A stretch of 64,000 bases of DNA, from contig NZ_JACVAE010000001.1 in the NCBI RefSeq assembly GCF_014851675.1, forward strand, positions 2,790,001-2,854,000, written 5' to 3'. Source of the DNA: Rhizobium sp. ARZ01. GTDB taxonomy: Bacteria; Pseudomonadota; Alphaproteobacteria; Rhizobiales; Rhizobiaceae. Both the position numbers and the translations under genes were made by a program. The notes beneath the pieces are model-generated. The model was given only the letters and a program-made list of their open reading frames with translations, searched no databases and was not told the DNA's origin. Of the stretch, positions 26,178 through 36,217 are shown piece by piece (the stretch's first letter is position 1; every line of letters begins with the position of its first letter).

Positions 26178-26837
26178 CTACGGAAGCACGTTCACCGCAC
26201 GCGCCGCGACAATGACGAGCGTGAGAAGTGAAATGACGCTCTCAAGCATCATCAGCGCCTTGGCACGTCGGGATAACGGCAAGACGTCTGTCGGGCTGAA
26301 GGCGGTTGCGGTGTTGAACGCCAAAGCGAGATAGTCGACATACTTTGGCTGCCAATTCGGCAATGCCACCTCAGGTGACGCCATTTGCGGGAACAACCAG
26401 TCCGGCTTTTGCGTGGTGGCGAGTGCACGTTGGTAAGGTCCGCCGCGATCGATCTGCCAGTAGAGAAACGAGAACGTGAGTACATTCACCAGCCAGATCG
26501 ACAGCGATGAGGATAGGAGCGAAACAGCGCGCGTCTCTGGCGGATGGATTGTAATGATGCCGATCATATCAGCGAGTTCAGCGGTGGTGTTCGCGGCATA
26601 AATTGCGGCAAACAGCAGAATCGAGTTCCGCTCCAGTCGCCTCCACACGTCGTTGCCAGGTTGCAATGCTACCGCAATCATCGGAACGAGCACCATGGCC
26701 ACGGCGCCGTATGCCACCCACTCCGGTATCACGTACACATGGTGGGGTAGAGCCTCCACAATGCAAAAAACCGCCAACAGTGCGAGTGCCGACGGCCAGC
26801 GAGGCTCTACGGGAATTGAATGAGCCGGGATGGACAT
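26178..26837 (-). CDS. Membrane protein, possibly ion-channel related
   Basis: 219 residues with about five or six hydrophobic segments. A C-terminal stretch YLALAFNTATAFSPTDVLPL resembles the pore-loop region of small channel-like/DUF1345 proteins but lacks a GYG selectivity filter. The start at 26837 has GAGGG five bases upstream. It faces the LacI gene tail-to-tail and is divergent from the DUF2721 gene. Function unknown. Confidence 0.7.
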   Translation of the reverse strand: MSIPAHSIPVEPRWPSALALLAVFCIVEALPHHVYVIPEWVAYGAVAMVLVPMIAVALQPGNDVWRRLERNSILLFAAIYAANTTAELADMIGIITIHPPETRAVSLLSSSLSIWLVNVLTFSFLYWQIDRGGPYQRALATTQKPDWLFPQMASPEVALPNWQPKYVDYLALAFNTATAFSPTDVLPLSRRAKALMMLESVISLLTLVIVAARAVNVLP

Positions 26838-26990
26838 GAAGCCCTCGGTTCGACGCGTGTCCCTCGCCGCAGAGCGTAGCACCTGGCAATCCAGGTACCA
26901 AGAGCAGATGAGAGGCCGTTGTCGGCAATCCATTTGCGAATGCTTTGCTGCTCAAGTAGCGTTGCCGGAGATCTATTATATTTGCAGGCA

Positions 26991-27431
26991 ATGCCGATGC
27001 CCCTCGAGCTATCGTTTAATGCCGAACAGCTTTCGACAATGATTTCGCACGCTGTCGCGCCTGCTTTCTTGCTCAACGCCGTTGCAGCTCTCGCGGCGAT
27101 CTTGATTGGCCGCCTACGCGGCGTGACCGAGAGGATCAGGGAGCTGAATCAGATTTCCGATGCCGACAGCGCACGACACTGGTTGAAGTCAGATATTGTG
27201 CGCCTGCAACGTCGGGAAAAGCTGCTTAACAGCGCTCTGAGCCTGGCTATCGTTGCGGGCATTGGCATAACAGCCCTGCTTCTGATCGGCTTTCTGTTTG
27301 CGTTCATGGGTTTCCGTCACGAACCTGGTGCGGGGCTTCTTTTTATCGTTGCCCTCTGCTTCCTGTTGGCGTCGTTGTTTCGATTTCTGCAGGACGTCCG
27401 TCTTTCCCTGAGCGAACTGGATCATCATTGA
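26991..27431 (+). CDS. DUF2721 membrane protein
   Basis: 146 residues with three hydrophobic helices: about 20-40 (ISHAVAPAFLLNAVAALAAILIG, given in part), about 85-110 and about 115-135. The conserved cytoplasmic RIRELN ... LQRREKLLNSAL matches DUF2721. Function unknown. The start is uncertain: tandem ATGs at 26991 and 26997. Confidence 0.72.
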   Translation: MPMPLELSFNAEQLSTMISHAVAPAFLLNAVAALAAILIGRLRGVTERIRELNQISDADSARHWLKSDIVRLQRREKLLNSALSLAIVAGIGITALLLIGFLFAFMGFRHEPGAGLLFIVALCFLLASLFRFLQDVRLSLSELDHH

Positions 27432-27445
27432 GTGGGAACCGCCCA

Positions 27446-27468
27446 TCCCGCCGTACTTCACGGCGGGA
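27446..27468. terminator. Hairpin between convergent genes
   Basis: Perfect 8-bp stem TCCCGCCG/CGGCGGGA with a 7-base loop between the DUF2721 and cupin genes, followed at 27474-27486 by a second palindrome GGCCTTAAAGGCC. Probably a two-way terminator. Confidence 0.45.
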
Positions 27469-27494
27469 CAGTTGGCCTTAAAGGCCGTGACGGG

Positions 27495-27965
27495 CTATTG
27501 CGACTTTTGCGGATCGTCCGCCGGGTTGACATATTTGATGCCCCATGGACCATTGGTGGTGATCTGGATGACAGTCTCCTCATCGAAATAAGCGAAATGT
27601 GCGGTTTCGGGCGACAAGGCAAAGAAACTGCCTGCCGGCAGCGCCATGGTGGCGCTCCGATCGGCGGTTTCGCCCATGCCTAGATTGGTCGTCCCGGATA
27701 TGACCGTGACGACCTCATCCACTGGATGCGTGTGCGGTGGGACCGCATAACCCGAGGGCACTTTCAGCCGAAGGGCAAACAGACCTTTCTTGGTAGGATC
27801 GCCAAACAAGACCGCCGCCTGGGCCCCGGCAGGCAGGACCTTGGGGGCCGGGCCCCACTTGACGTCGTTGGGAGCGAGCATCGTGTGCGCATCCTCTGCC
27901 GAGGCAAGGGAAGCAATCCCGCAGAGGCCGATCCAGCCGACAACCAAAGTCGATGCGATTTTCAT
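27495..27965 (-). CDS. Secreted cupin-domain protein
   Basis: 156 residues; signal peptide MKIASTLVVGWIGLCGIASLASA, then a single cupin barrel with the metal-ligand motif PPHTHPVDEVVTVISG and a second motif ALSPETAHFAYFDEE. Predicted periplasmic; substrate unknown. The start at 27965 has GGAGGGAGG upstream. Confidence 0.82.
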   Translation of the reverse strand: MKIASTLVVGWIGLCGIASLASAEDAHTMLAPNDVKWGPAPKVLPAGAQAAVLFGDPTKKGLFALRLKVPSGYAVPPHTHPVDEVVTVISGTTNLGMGETADRSATMALPAGSFFALSPETAHFAYFDEETVIQITTNGPWGIKYVNPADDPQKSQ

Positions 27966-28084
27966 GATAACCTCCCTCCGTTGCCGGGCCATCACCTCGG
28001 CAGCACGCTGGGCAGGCCCGCGAAACGCCCAGAATACGTCCGCCAGATACCTCCAAGCAAGCATCCTCGGTGATCCGATCGACG

Positions 28085-28465
28085 TTATCCGCGCACCGGC
28101 TGAAACAGTTCGACGACGTTACCGGACGGGTCGATCAACAGGATTTGCGCGCCTCCGGGCCCGGTGACGATTTCATTGCGGAATTGCACCCCGGCAGTGC
28201 GCAGGCGCTCCACCTCGGCAGGCAGGTCGTCGACGATGAGATGAATGCGGTTCCAGCCGCCGGATTTGGGCCGCTCGCCATCCGGCATCGGCCGGCCCGC
28301 CGAACTCGTCGGCCCGCTCAGCAGGAGCCGCAAGGCGCCACGCTGTACGTCGGCAAAAGCGGGCGCGTGGTTTGACAGAATCTTGAAGCCGAGATGGCTG
28401 GTATACCACGCGATGGCGGCTTCCACGTCATCGACCATGTAGCGGACATTGACGGTCTCCGGCAT
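28085..28465 (-). CDS. VOC-family (glyoxalase/dioxygenase superfamily) protein
   Basis: 126-residue protein with two beta-alpha-beta-beta-beta modules: VRYMVDDVEAAIAWYTSHLGF at the start (given to residue 28 in part) and NRIHLIVDDLPAEVERLR followed by ILLIDPSGNVVELFQP. GGGAGG precedes the ATG. Substrate unknown; possible roles include glyoxalase, resistance or dioxygenase activity. Confidence 0.82.
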   Translation of the reverse strand: MPETVNVRYMVDDVEAAIAWYTSHLGFKILSNHAPAFADVQRGALRLLLSGPTSSAGRPMPDGERPKSGGWNRIHLIVDDLPAEVERLRTAGVQFRNEIVTGPGGAQILLIDPSGNVVELFQPVRG

Positions 28466-28815
28466 TCACTTTCCTCCCGTTTAGGGCGGGGATCTAGCCT
28501 GACCACGCGGCCATCACGACATAGGATCGAAAAGCATCGAAACGGCAAAGGCCCGGGACAGAAGATGCCAACATTAGCACAGAAGCCGGGTCGGGCCCAC
28601 GAACGAGCGGACCCTGCCCTTCCCAGCCCAACGGTCGCCGCGGGTTCCGCCAGACATTTCCCGTGCGGCCGAGGCCATCGGGGTGGCGCTCGCGCACTGG
28701 ATCCCGGCTCAAGGCAGGGATGACGGAAAGTCGGACGTCGGCAGGTGCCGGTTGGTCGACAAACGAAGCCGGATGCTTTCGCTCTCCCGGCCCCATTCGA
28801 TAGATCAACCGCGCA
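28466..28815. other. 350-base intergenic region without a gene
   Basis: Separates the VOC gene from xylA. The only feature I see is a RIME-like half repeat at 28697-28726. No ORF with a credible RBS. Confidence 0.5.
28697..28726. repeat. RIME-like half repeat
   Basis: CTGGATCCCGGCTCAAGG followed by CAGGGATGACGG; ATCCC/GGGAT form a stem. It is closely related to one arm of the element at 46191-46311. Confidence 0.5.
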
Positions 28816-30126
28816 TCAGACGTAGCGATTGACGACGTTCTCCAGCAGCTCCTGCTTGCCGGATTTCGGCTGCGGGTTGAGGTCGGACTTCAGCACCCAG
28901 GCCTCGATCTCCTCGAGCGAGAAGCCGCCGTCGAGCATCTTCTTCGCTTCCGGCACGCTCCAGCCGGCATAGCGCTCTTCGAGCGGCTTCGACAGCGCCT
29001 TGTCCTCGATCATCTTCGCCGCCGCCTTCAGGCCGCGGGCGCAGCAGTCCATGCCGCCGATGTGGGCGATCAGGAGGTCTTCCGGATCGATCGACTGGCG
29101 GCGCAGCTTGGCGTCGAAATTGGTGCCGCCGGTCTTGAAGCCGCCGCCGGCAAGCACCTGGTAGAAGGCCAGCGCCATCTCCGGCACGTTGTTCGGGAAC
29201 TGGTCGGTGTCCCAGCCGGACTGGTAGTCGTTGCGGTTCATGTCGATCGAGCCGAAGATCCCGAGCGCGTTGGCCAGCGCCAGTTCGTGCTCGAAGGAGT
29301 GGTTCGCAAGGATCGCATGGCCCTGTTCGATATTGACCTTCACCTCGTTCTCCAGCCCGTATTTCTTCAGGAAGCCGTAGACGGTGGCGACGTCGAAATC
29401 GTACTGGTGCTTGGTCGGCTCCTGCGGCTTCGGCTCGATCAGGATCGCACCCTTGAAGCCGATCTTGTGCTTGTATTCGACGACGAGGTTGACGAAGCGG
29501 CCGAGCTGATCGAGCTCGCGCTTCATGTCGGTGTTGAGCAGCGTCTCATAGCCCTCGCGGCCGCCCCACAGCACGTAGTTCTGCCCGCCGAGGCGCTGGG
29601 TGGCGTCGATGCAGGTCTTTACGGTCGCCGCCGCGAAGGCGAAGACATCAGGATCCGGGTTGGTCGCAGCACCGCCCATGTAGCGGCGGTTGGAGAAGAG
29701 GTTCGCCGTGCCCCAGAGCAGGTTCACGCCGGTCTCGGCCTGCTTCTTCTCGAAGTAGTCGACGATCTCGTTGAGGTTCTTCGTGTTCTCGGCGAAGCTC
29801 TTGCCTTCCGGGCGCACGTCGGCGTCATGGAAGCAGTAGAACGGCACGCCGAGCAATTGGAAGAATTCGAAGGCGACGTCGGCCTTCAGCTTGGCGGCCT
29901 CCATCGAATCCTTGAACCAGGGGCGCTCGAAGGTCTGCCCGCCAAAGGGGTCGCCGCCCGGCCAGACGAAGGTGTGCCAGTAGGCGACGGCAAAACGCAG
30001 ATGGTCTTCCATGCGCTTGCCGAGGACGACCTCGTCCTTGTTGTAGTGGCGGAAGGCGAGCGGATTGGTGCTCTCAGGGCCTTCGTATTTGATCTTGGGC
30101 GTATCGCCGAAAAAGCCGGTGCTCAT
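28816..30126 (-). CDS. xylA: Xylose isomerase
   Basis: Interconverts D-xylose and D-xylulose in the cytoplasm. 436 residues, the usual class II length. Seen: [15 protein letters not shown], catalytic histidine in [10 protein letters not shown], metal site [23 protein letters not shown] and [17 protein letters not shown]. The start at 30126 has AAGGAGGA. It is the last gene of the lacI-xylB-xylA operon, 43 bases after xylB. Confidence 0.96.
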   Translation of the reverse strand: MSTGFFGDTPKIKYEGPESTNPLAFRHYNKDEVVLGKRMEDHLRFAVAYWHTFVWPGGDPFGGQTFERPWFKDSMEAAKLKADVAFEFFQLLGVPFYCFHDADVRPEGKSFAENTKNLNEIVDYFEKKQAETGVNLLWGTANLFSNRRYMGGAATNPDPDVFAFAAATVKTCIDATQRLGGQNYVLWGGREGYETLLNTDMKRELDQLGRFVNLVVEYKHKIGFKGAILIEPKPQEPTKHQYDFDVATVYGFLKKYGLENEVKVNIEQGHAILANHSFEHELALANALGIFGSIDMNRNDYQSGWDTDQFPNNVPEMALAFYQVLAGGGFKTGGTNFDAKLRRQSIDPEDLLIAHIGGMDCCARGLKAAAKMIEDKALSKPLEERYAGWSVPEAKKMLDGGFSLEEIEAWVLKSDLNPQPKSGKQELLENVVNRYV

Positions 30127-30169
30127 GGGTGTCCTCCTTGGTTCCAAATTCGTTTTCACAGGCGCCTGC

Positions 30170-31624
30170 TCAAACCATCGCGTCGCGGATCGCCGGGTAG
30201 AGCCGGCGAAAGCGGCCGTAGGCGGCCTCGTATACCCCGGTGAGGGCCGCTTCCGGCTCGATCGTCTCGGCGGTTGCGGGCGGCGTGCAGACTGCCACCG
30301 GATTGCTTCCGGTCGCCGCGATCAGGCCGAGTCGAGCGGCGCCAAAGGCCGCGCCGAAATCGCCGTCAGCGGGCACATCGACGGGCAGCGACAGCACGGT
30401 GGCGATCGACTTCAGCCAGTAGCGCGAGCGTGAGCCGCCGCCGATCGCGGTCACCCGCGTCAGCTCCGTGCCGGCAAGGCGCAAGGCTTCCAGGCTGTCG
30501 CGGATGGCGAAGGACACGCCCTCCAGCACGGCCTGCGTCAGCACGGCACGGTCGCTCTCGTGGCCGAGGCCGGCAAACGCGCCGCGGATTGAAGCGTCGT
30601 TGTGCGGCGTGCGCTCGCCCGAGAGATAGGGCAGGAAGGTGACGCCGGAGGGGGCTTTCAGCGAGTCGCCGAGTTCGGCCGTCAGGTCTGCAGCGGATGC
30701 GCCGGTGACGCGCGCATGCCAGTTTAGCGCATCGGTGGCCGAAAGGATCACGCCCATCTGGTGCCAGGTGTTCGGCAGTGCGTGGCAGAAGGCGTGCACG
30801 GCGCTTACCGGGTTTGGCAGGTAGCTGCCGTTGGCGGCAAAGAGCACGCCCGACGTACCGAGCGAGACGAAGGCCGCGCCGTCCTTGACCGTGCCCATGC
30901 CGCAGGCCGACGCCGCATTGTCCCCTGCCCCGCCGGCCACGACGACGCCCGAACCGAGTCCCCAGCGCGCGGCGAGATCGGTGCGTAGCGTGCCGGCGCT
31001 GTCGGTGCCCTCGACGAGATCGGGCATCTGCCGTTCCTCCAGGCCAGTGGCGGCGAGAAGCTCCGGCGACCACTTTCGCGCGCCGGTGTCGAGCCATGAG
31101 GTACCGGCGGAATCGGACATCTCCGACATGTGCTCGCCGGTCAGCCATAGGCGCAGATAATCCTTCGGCAGCAGCACCCAACGAACCTTGGCGAAGATAT
31201 CCGGCTCGTTGTTCTTCACCCAGGCGAGCTTCGGCGCGGTGAAGCCGGGGAAGACGATGTTGCCGGTAATAGTGCGGAAGCGTGGATCGGCGTCGAGGGC
31301 CGCCGCCTCGCGATGGCTGCGGGTATCGTTCCACAGGATGCAGGGACGCAGCACCTGGTCGTGCTTGTCAAGCAAGGTCGCGCCATGCATCTGGCCAGAC
31401 AGGCCGATGCCGCGCACGGCCGCAAGCTCGGCCGGATGGGACGCCTTCAGCGCATCGATCGCCTCTTCGGTGGCACTGATCCAGTCGGCCGGGTCCTGTT
31501 CCGACCAGCCAGGATGCGGGCGCGAAACATCGAGCGCGCCGCTGGCCGAGGCGACGATCCGCTGGTCGCCATCGATCAGCATCGCCTTTACCCCCGACGT
31601 GCCGAGGTCCAAACCGAGATACAT
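30170..31624 (-). CDS. xylB: Xylulokinase
   Basis: FGGY-family kinase that phosphorylates D-xylulose to xylulose 5-phosphate, feeding the pentose phosphate pathway. 484 residues. Seen: [13 protein letters not shown] at the N-terminus, [35 protein letters not shown] and [15 protein letters not shown]. It starts 9 bases after the lacI-type gene and is coupled with xylA. Confidence 0.95.
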   Translation of the reverse strand: MYLGLDLGTSGVKAMLIDGDQRIVASASGALDVSRPHPGWSEQDPADWISATEEAIDALKASHPAELAAVRGIGLSGQMHGATLLDKHDQVLRPCILWNDTRSHREAAALDADPRFRTITGNIVFPGFTAPKLAWVKNNEPDIFAKVRWVLLPKDYLRLWLTGEHMSEMSDSAGTSWLDTGARKWSPELLAATGLEERQMPDLVEGTDSAGTLRTDLAARWGLGSGVVVAGGAGDNAASACGMGTVKDGAAFVSLGTSGVLFAANGSYLPNPVSAVHAFCHALPNTWHQMGVILSATDALNWHARVTGASAADLTAELGDSLKAPSGVTFLPYLSGERTPHNDASIRGAFAGLGHESDRAVLTQAVLEGVSFAIRDSLEALRLAGTELTRVTAIGGGSRSRYWLKSIATVLSLPVDVPADGDFGAAFGAARLGLIAATGSNPVAVCTPPATAETIEPEAALTGVYEAAYGRFRRLYPAIRDAMV

Positions 31625-31633
31625 GGCGAGCTC

Positions 31634-32698
31634 CTACGCTTCGTCCGGCTGCAGCGGCCGGGCTTCGCCGCCTTCCGGCGGCAGATTTTCCTTGATGAAG
31701 ATGTCGATGCGGATCCGCTCCTGCGCCTCGACCACCGGTAGGCCGTCAGCCTTGGCGCGCAGGATTCGGATGGCGCTGCGCACCTCGTGACCGGCATCCT
31801 GGTTGAGCACCGCATCGATGAGGCCACGCTCCAGCCCGGCGCGCGTCGGTGGCGTCAGCTCGTGGGCAATTACGCAGAGGTCGTCCCGTCCGGCGGCGGA
31901 CAAGGCCTCGACAAGGCCGCTATTGCCCGCGCCGAGGCTGTAGATGCCGGCGAGGCCGGGACTGTCCTTCAGGCATTGGGCGATCAGCGCACCCGCGAGC
32001 ATCGGATCGTCCTGCCCTTCCAAGACGCCAAGCACCGCCCGCCCGCCACTGGCTCCAGCCATCACAGCCCGAAACCCTTCCAGTCGCTCGCGGTGGTCGC
32101 GCACAAGCATCGAACCGGCAAGCACGGCAACCGGTCCCGGTCGGGTGCCAAGGAAGCGCGCCATCAGGCTACCGGCGGTGCGGCCGGCGGCCACGTTGTC
32201 GACGCCGCAGAAATGATCGCGCCCCGACGTCGCAAGATCGGAGACCAGAGTGACGAAGGGGATGCCCGCCGCGCCGGCTCGGCCGATGGCCGCAGCGACG
32301 TCCGGCGCATCCACCGCGACGACAGCGATGCCCACCGCGCCGTCGGCGATGGCTGCATCGATGGCGTCAATGAGTGCCGATGCGTCGAATGGCGGCACAT
32401 TGACGATGGAAATGCGCGTCCGCTCGAAAGCGGAACGGCCGACAGCAGCGCGCACCTCCGCCTCCAGACCACGCATGAAGGGGTTCTCGCCCTCGGGAAC
32501 GATGAAGACCAACGGATAGACGCGACTCTTGGCCAGATTGGCGGCGGCCACGTCGCGGACATAGCCGAGACTCTGGATCGCCGCTTCCACCTTCGCCCGC
32601 GTCACCGCGCGCACGCCGGGGCGGGCATTGAGAACGCGGTCCACGGTGGCCAGGCTGACGCCCGCGTTAGCCGCGATGTCGTGAACGGTCGGTCGCAT
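31634..32698 (-). CDS. LacI-family regulator of the xylose operon
   Basis: 354 residues: HTH TVHDIAANAGVSLATVDRVL (4-23), hinge LGYVRDVAAANLAKSR and an effector domain. The recognition helix has ATVDR where most LacI proteins have ATVSR. It is the first gene of the operon, so it is probably autoregulated, through the palindrome at 32729-32752. GGAGGAAATC precedes the ATG. The effector is inferred to be xylose or xylulose. Confidence 0.88.
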   Translation of the reverse strand: MRPTVHDIAANAGVSLATVDRVLNARPGVRAVTRAKVEAAIQSLGYVRDVAAANLAKSRVYPLVFIVPEGENPFMRGLEAEVRAAVGRSAFERTRISIVNVPPFDASALIDAIDAAIADGAVGIAVVAVDAPDVAAAIGRAGAAGIPFVTLVSDLATSGRDHFCGVDNVAAGRTAGSLMARFLGTRPGPVAVLAGSMLVRDHRERLEGFRAVMAGASGGRAVLGVLEGQDDPMLAGALIAQCLKDSPGLAGIYSLGAGNSGLVEALSAAGRDDLCVIAHELTPPTRAGLERGLIDAVLNQDAGHEVRSAIRILRAKADGLPVVEAQERIRIDIFIKENLPPEGGEARPLQPDEA

Positions 32699-32728
32699 GA
32701 TTTCCTCCAGCGACGACCCTTAGAGATT

Positions 32729-32752
32729 TTTTTGATGTACGTAAATCAAAAA
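32729..32752. promoter_or_regulatory. Palindromic operator of the xylose operon
   Basis: Centre TTTGATGTAC/GTAAATCAAA (32731-32750), one mismatch in ten base pairs, extended by two A/T pairs each side. It lies 31 bp upstream of the lacI-type start with the central CG of LacI sites. Confidence 0.65.
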
Positions 32753-32970
32753 TTGGCGGGTGGATGATCTCGGGCGGCTTCTCCGCCCGCGAAGTTCAAA
32801 TTGAAGCATCGCTGAAATACTGTCGCAGTGGAAACTGTCATTCTCTCGTCGGCGAGGCAACCGAAGCGGCAACGCCAAGGCAGCGCATGCAGAAGTAGCT
32901 GACGAAGAACCTGCGTCCTTGACTTGACCCCAATTCTCCTAGCAACATCCGGCTTTGGACGGACACTGTT

Positions 32971-34068
32971 ATGCAGGAAGTTCTCCGCAGGATCCAGGTT
33001 CGCTGGCTGCATCGACCTGGCAAGCGTCACCCGATGTGGAGACGTGTTCTCCGCGAGCAGGTTCAGTTTGCCCTAAACAAGCTGGTCTATTCTGGTATCA
33101 GTCATATTGTTCACGGCACCACGGCCGTTACCATAGACACTGGCGCAAACGGGATGCTGCGCCAAGTTCGTGTCATGAGACACGGCACAGTTGTTGGTGC
33201 ACTGGAGTATTTTGCGGCGGCCGACGAGAGCGGGATGCGGCGCGGGGGGCATGCGCCCTCGTCCTACTTGCACAGGCTTGTCGCAGATAAAAGCGCTGAT
33301 GAAAAGCAGAAGCTTCGCATCGTCCGGCAACTGATAGCGCAGCTTCCGGGCAACGTGATGTTCGGCCTGATAGCCGGGCCCCATGCCAAAGACATCGGCA
33401 TCCTGAAGAGGGCATTCGGTGGCGCCGGTTTCCGGACATGGCCGCAGACGACATTCGGCTATTCGCCCCCCACCGACGGTGACGATCTAATCGCCTCGAT
33501 GAAAGGCAGCCGCGTCAGGACCATGCTGCGTGCCGCCAAGAGGGACCTCGATGTCATCGAGATTTCGCCGGTGGAATTCGTTCGTTTTTTCGTCAACAAT
33601 CTGGAAATGGCGGGGGAACGGAATTACTGCAGCCCGGCACTCGATCAGGCGCTCCTTGCCAACGCCGTCAGCCGTAATCCGCCGCAGGCCCGCCTTATTG
33701 CGGCGCGACGCAAGGCGACGGCGAAGGACCCGCATCCAAACAGCATCGAGGCGGCCGTTGCCCTCACGTGGGGTGGGGACGGGTTGGTCAAACTATTTAG
33801 AATTACCTACGATCCGCGCGGGCATCAGCATGGAACAAAACTGCTCATCTTGGAGGGCTGTGCGACGGCGGCGCGCAACGGCATGGAGCTCGACACCGAC
33901 GCGGCAACCGAAGGAGGCGCGGAACTCTATCGGCGCTTCGGAAGCTTTACCGCGCATACGCGGCATGAATTCGTGCGCTATTCGATGCGCTGGTACATCC
34001 AAACATCATATCCATGGATAGCGAAACAGCTGAGGCTCTGCGCAACGCCGGCTCGGCCAGTGGTGTGA
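32971..34068 (+). CDS. GNAT/FemAB-like acyltransferase family protein
   Basis: 365 residues. The central DDLIASMKGSRVRTMLRAAKR (about 170-190) resembles the basic helix of FemAB/CelD-type acetyltransferases, and later HQHGTKLLILEGCATAARNG with AELYRRFGSFTAHTRHEFVRYS fits a GNAT C-terminal half. No signal peptide. The start at 32971 is the first ATG; RBS weak, and Met22 is an alternative. Role unknown; relatives act in envelope or polysaccharide modification. Confidence 0.65.
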   Translation: MQEVLRRIQVRWLHRPGKRHPMWRRVLREQVQFALNKLVYSGISHIVHGTTAVTIDTGANGMLRQVRVMRHGTVVGALEYFAAADESGMRRGGHAPSSYLHRLVADKSADEKQKLRIVRQLIAQLPGNVMFGLIAGPHAKDIGILKRAFGGAGFRTWPQTTFGYSPPTDGDDLIASMKGSRVRTMLRAAKRDLDVIEISPVEFVRFFVNNLEMAGERNYCSPALDQALLANAVSRNPPQARLIAARRKATAKDPHPNSIEAAVALTWGGDGLVKLFRITYDPRGHQHGTKLLILEGCATAARNGMELDTDAATEGGAELYRRFGSFTAHTRHEFVRYSMRWYIQTSYPWIAKQLRLCATPARPVV

Positions 34069-34090
34069 GGCCCCTTCGAACGATCCACCG

Positions 34091-35206
34091 TCAACCTAAC
34101 GGCTTGCTGAACGCATGCGTGAAGACGATGTCGCCGCGGTCGCCATAGGCTCTGGCCAGGACCACCTCGAACAATTGGTTCGTTACGCGGGCGATGGCGA
34201 GGCCGCCCATGTAGGCGGCGATCGGCTTGAACAGGTCGATGCCCTGGCGGCGGTAGATCAGCGGAACTTCGTGCTCGTGGCCGTGGAAGATGCCGATCAC
34301 GTTGTAGCCCTTCAGCGTGTCGAGCATGGCCTGACGATCCTTGTCGGTCCACCAGTGCGGTGCGCCGGTGCCCTGATCATCGAAGGTCATCGCCGAAGGA
34401 TCCCAGCGCTCGATTGAGAACGGGTCCCAGCCATAATGCTGGAAGAGAATGACGGGACGGCCATCGGCGGCATAGGAGGCCAGATCCTGTTGAAGCCAAG
34501 TCAGGCCGCTGACGGCCCCCTTGGTCGCGTCGCCGCCGAAGCGTTGCAGTTGCACCAGATGCAGGCCGCCCCAGTCCCAGGAGTAGTTGTCGGAGGGAAC
34601 GTGGAAATTGGTCACCGGCACGGGCGGCTTGTAGAACACCGACATGCGATGGTTCAGCTCCACATAGTCGCGCATTTCCCGGCGGTAGAAGTCGATATGC
34701 GGCGGCACGCCATTCTGATCGAGGTCGTGATTGCCAAGGCCGGCATAGACGGGATAGTTCACCTGATCGAGGCCGGGGCCTTGCCGATAGCGGCTGGCGA
34801 ATTGCTGCAGCTGCCAGCCCACGCCCGGAACCTTCAACTGGCCGCCACCGTCATTGGTCATGTCGCCGCCGAGAATGACGCCGAGCGGGTGGCCGATCGG
34901 CTTGCCGGCATTCTCAAGCCCGGTGTCGATGCCGTCGATGGCGCGAGGCCAATCCTTCTTCTCGATGGCGTTGATGGCGCGGACATGGCGCACCAGATTG
35001 GCGTCGGTCTTGCCCTCCTCTTCGCAATGCGGGCTGAGCGTGTCGGCTGTCACCAGGCAGGCATGCACGTCGGCGGCGAAGATGAACGTGGCGTCGGTCG
35101 CCGGCCACGGGTTCTGCGCGAAAAGCGATGCGCGCGGCAAGACAAGAGAGAGACCGAGACCAGCGGCCCCGCTCAGAACATGACGGCGCGTGGGATGAAA
35201 AGGCAT
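34091..35206 (-). CDS. Secreted metallophosphoesterase
   Basis: 371-residue calcineurin-like phosphoesterase. The N-terminus carries a twin-arginine-like export signal (TRRHVLSGAAGLGLSLVLPRA). The five metal blocks are visible: DVHACL, GGDMTND, GLGNHD, LFQHYGWDP and GIFHGHEHE. Probably periplasmic, acting on an unknown phosphodiester or monoester. The start at 35206 follows CGGAGA. It is convergent with the GNAT-like gene. Confidence 0.85.
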   Translation of the reverse strand: MPFHPTRRHVLSGAAGLGLSLVLPRASLFAQNPWPATDATFIFAADVHACLVTADTLSPHCEEEGKTDANLVRHVRAINAIEKKDWPRAIDGIDTGLENAGKPIGHPLGVILGGDMTNDGGGQLKVPGVGWQLQQFASRYRQGPGLDQVNYPVYAGLGNHDLDQNGVPPHIDFYRREMRDYVELNHRMSVFYKPPVPVTNFHVPSDNYSWDWGGLHLVQLQRFGGDATKGAVSGLTWLQQDLASYAADGRPVILFQHYGWDPFSIERWDPSAMTFDDQGTGAPHWWTDKDRQAMLDTLKGYNVIGIFHGHEHEVPLIYRRQGIDLFKPIAAYMGGLAIARVTNQLFEVVLARAYGDRGDIVFTHAFSKPLG

Positions 35207-35327
35207 GCGGATCTCCGGTTCGAAAGACGGGCCGCATTCTGGAACAGGATCGCGCAGGCGTACAGCACCCAAGGTTCCTTGAGCAGCCCCGGCGAACTTG
35301 CTACCACCGTCTCTTTGGAGACGGACG

Positions 35328-36212
35328 ATGAAGCTGCCCTTTTACACGCTCGATGTCTTCACCCGAACCCGCTTCGGCGGCAATCCGCTCGCCGTCGTGC
35401 TTGATGCCGATGGGTTGACGGGCGAAGAGATGCAGGCGATCGCCCGCGAATTCAATTATTCCGAAACGACGTTCGTGCTGCGCCCGAGGGACGAGCGGCA
35501 CACGGCGCATGTGCGCATTTTCACGCCCACGGTGGAAGTACCGTTTGCCGGGCACCCCAATGTCGGAACGGCCTATGCGCTGGCAACCATCCAGGGCGCC
35601 GAGCCGGCAGAAGAACTCGTTTTCGAGGAAGCGGCCGGGCTCGTGCGGGCGCGAATCCTGCGCACGCAAGGCAGCGTCGATGCGGTGCAGCTCACGGCGC
35701 CACAGACGCTTTCCGTGGGGCGCAGTTTTGCACCGGCGAGCGTTGCCGCGTGCCTGTCGCTTGCGGTGGAGGATATCGCAATCAGCGTGCACCAGCCCTG
35801 CATCGCCTCGGTCGGCCTGCCCTTCCTCGTCGTCGAAATCGCGACGCGGGCAGCCTTAAAGCGCGCCAAGGCCGACCCAGCGGCGTTTTCCGCAATCCTG
35901 CCGGCAGACGGGGCCGACGCGATCTATCTTTATTGCCGTCAATTGCAGGAAGAGGACGGCGCGGTCGATTTCACCGCCCGCATGTTCGCGCCTTTCGACG
36001 GCCTGCCGGAAGACCCGGCGACCGGCAGCGCCACCGCGGCGACCTGCGCTCTCCTCGCAAGGCTCGAGAAGAATGCACCGCAGCGCTTCGAGGTTGCTCA
36101 GGGCATCGACATGGGGCGGCCGAGCCTCCTCTCCGTCGAGGTCGACAACGATGCGACCGTGCGGATCGGCGGCACCTGCGTGCCGGTGATGAGCGGGATG
36201 CTGAGCGTATAG
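35328..36212 (+). CDS. PhzF-family isomerase-like protein
   Basis: 294 residues with the diaminopimelate-epimerase-like double fold. Catalytic Glu46 in FNYSETTFV, FTPTVEVPFAGHPNVGTA, and C-terminal DPATGSATAA. The phenazine enzyme PhzF is the namesake, but no phz genes are here; most relatives have unknown substrates. The start at 35328 follows GGAG. Confidence 0.88.
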   Translation: MKLPFYTLDVFTRTRFGGNPLAVVLDADGLTGEEMQAIAREFNYSETTFVLRPRDERHTAHVRIFTPTVEVPFAGHPNVGTAYALATIQGAEPAEELVFEEAAGLVRARILRTQGSVDAVQLTAPQTLSVGRSFAPASVAACLSLAVEDIAISVHQPCIASVGLPFLVVEIATRAALKRAKADPAAFSAILPADGADAIYLYCRQLQEEDGAVDFTARMFAPFDGLPEDPATGSATAATCALLARLEKNAPQRFEVAQGIDMGRPSLLSVEVDNDATVRIGGTCVPVMSGMLSV

Positions 36213-36217
36213 CCCGA

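Noticed and set aside
32771..32789. Hairpin CGGGCGG-CTTCT-CCGCCCG upstream of the xylose regulator
   Set aside because: Upstream of the likely promoter and not at any gene end, so no role can be assigned beyond a chance GC-rich stem.
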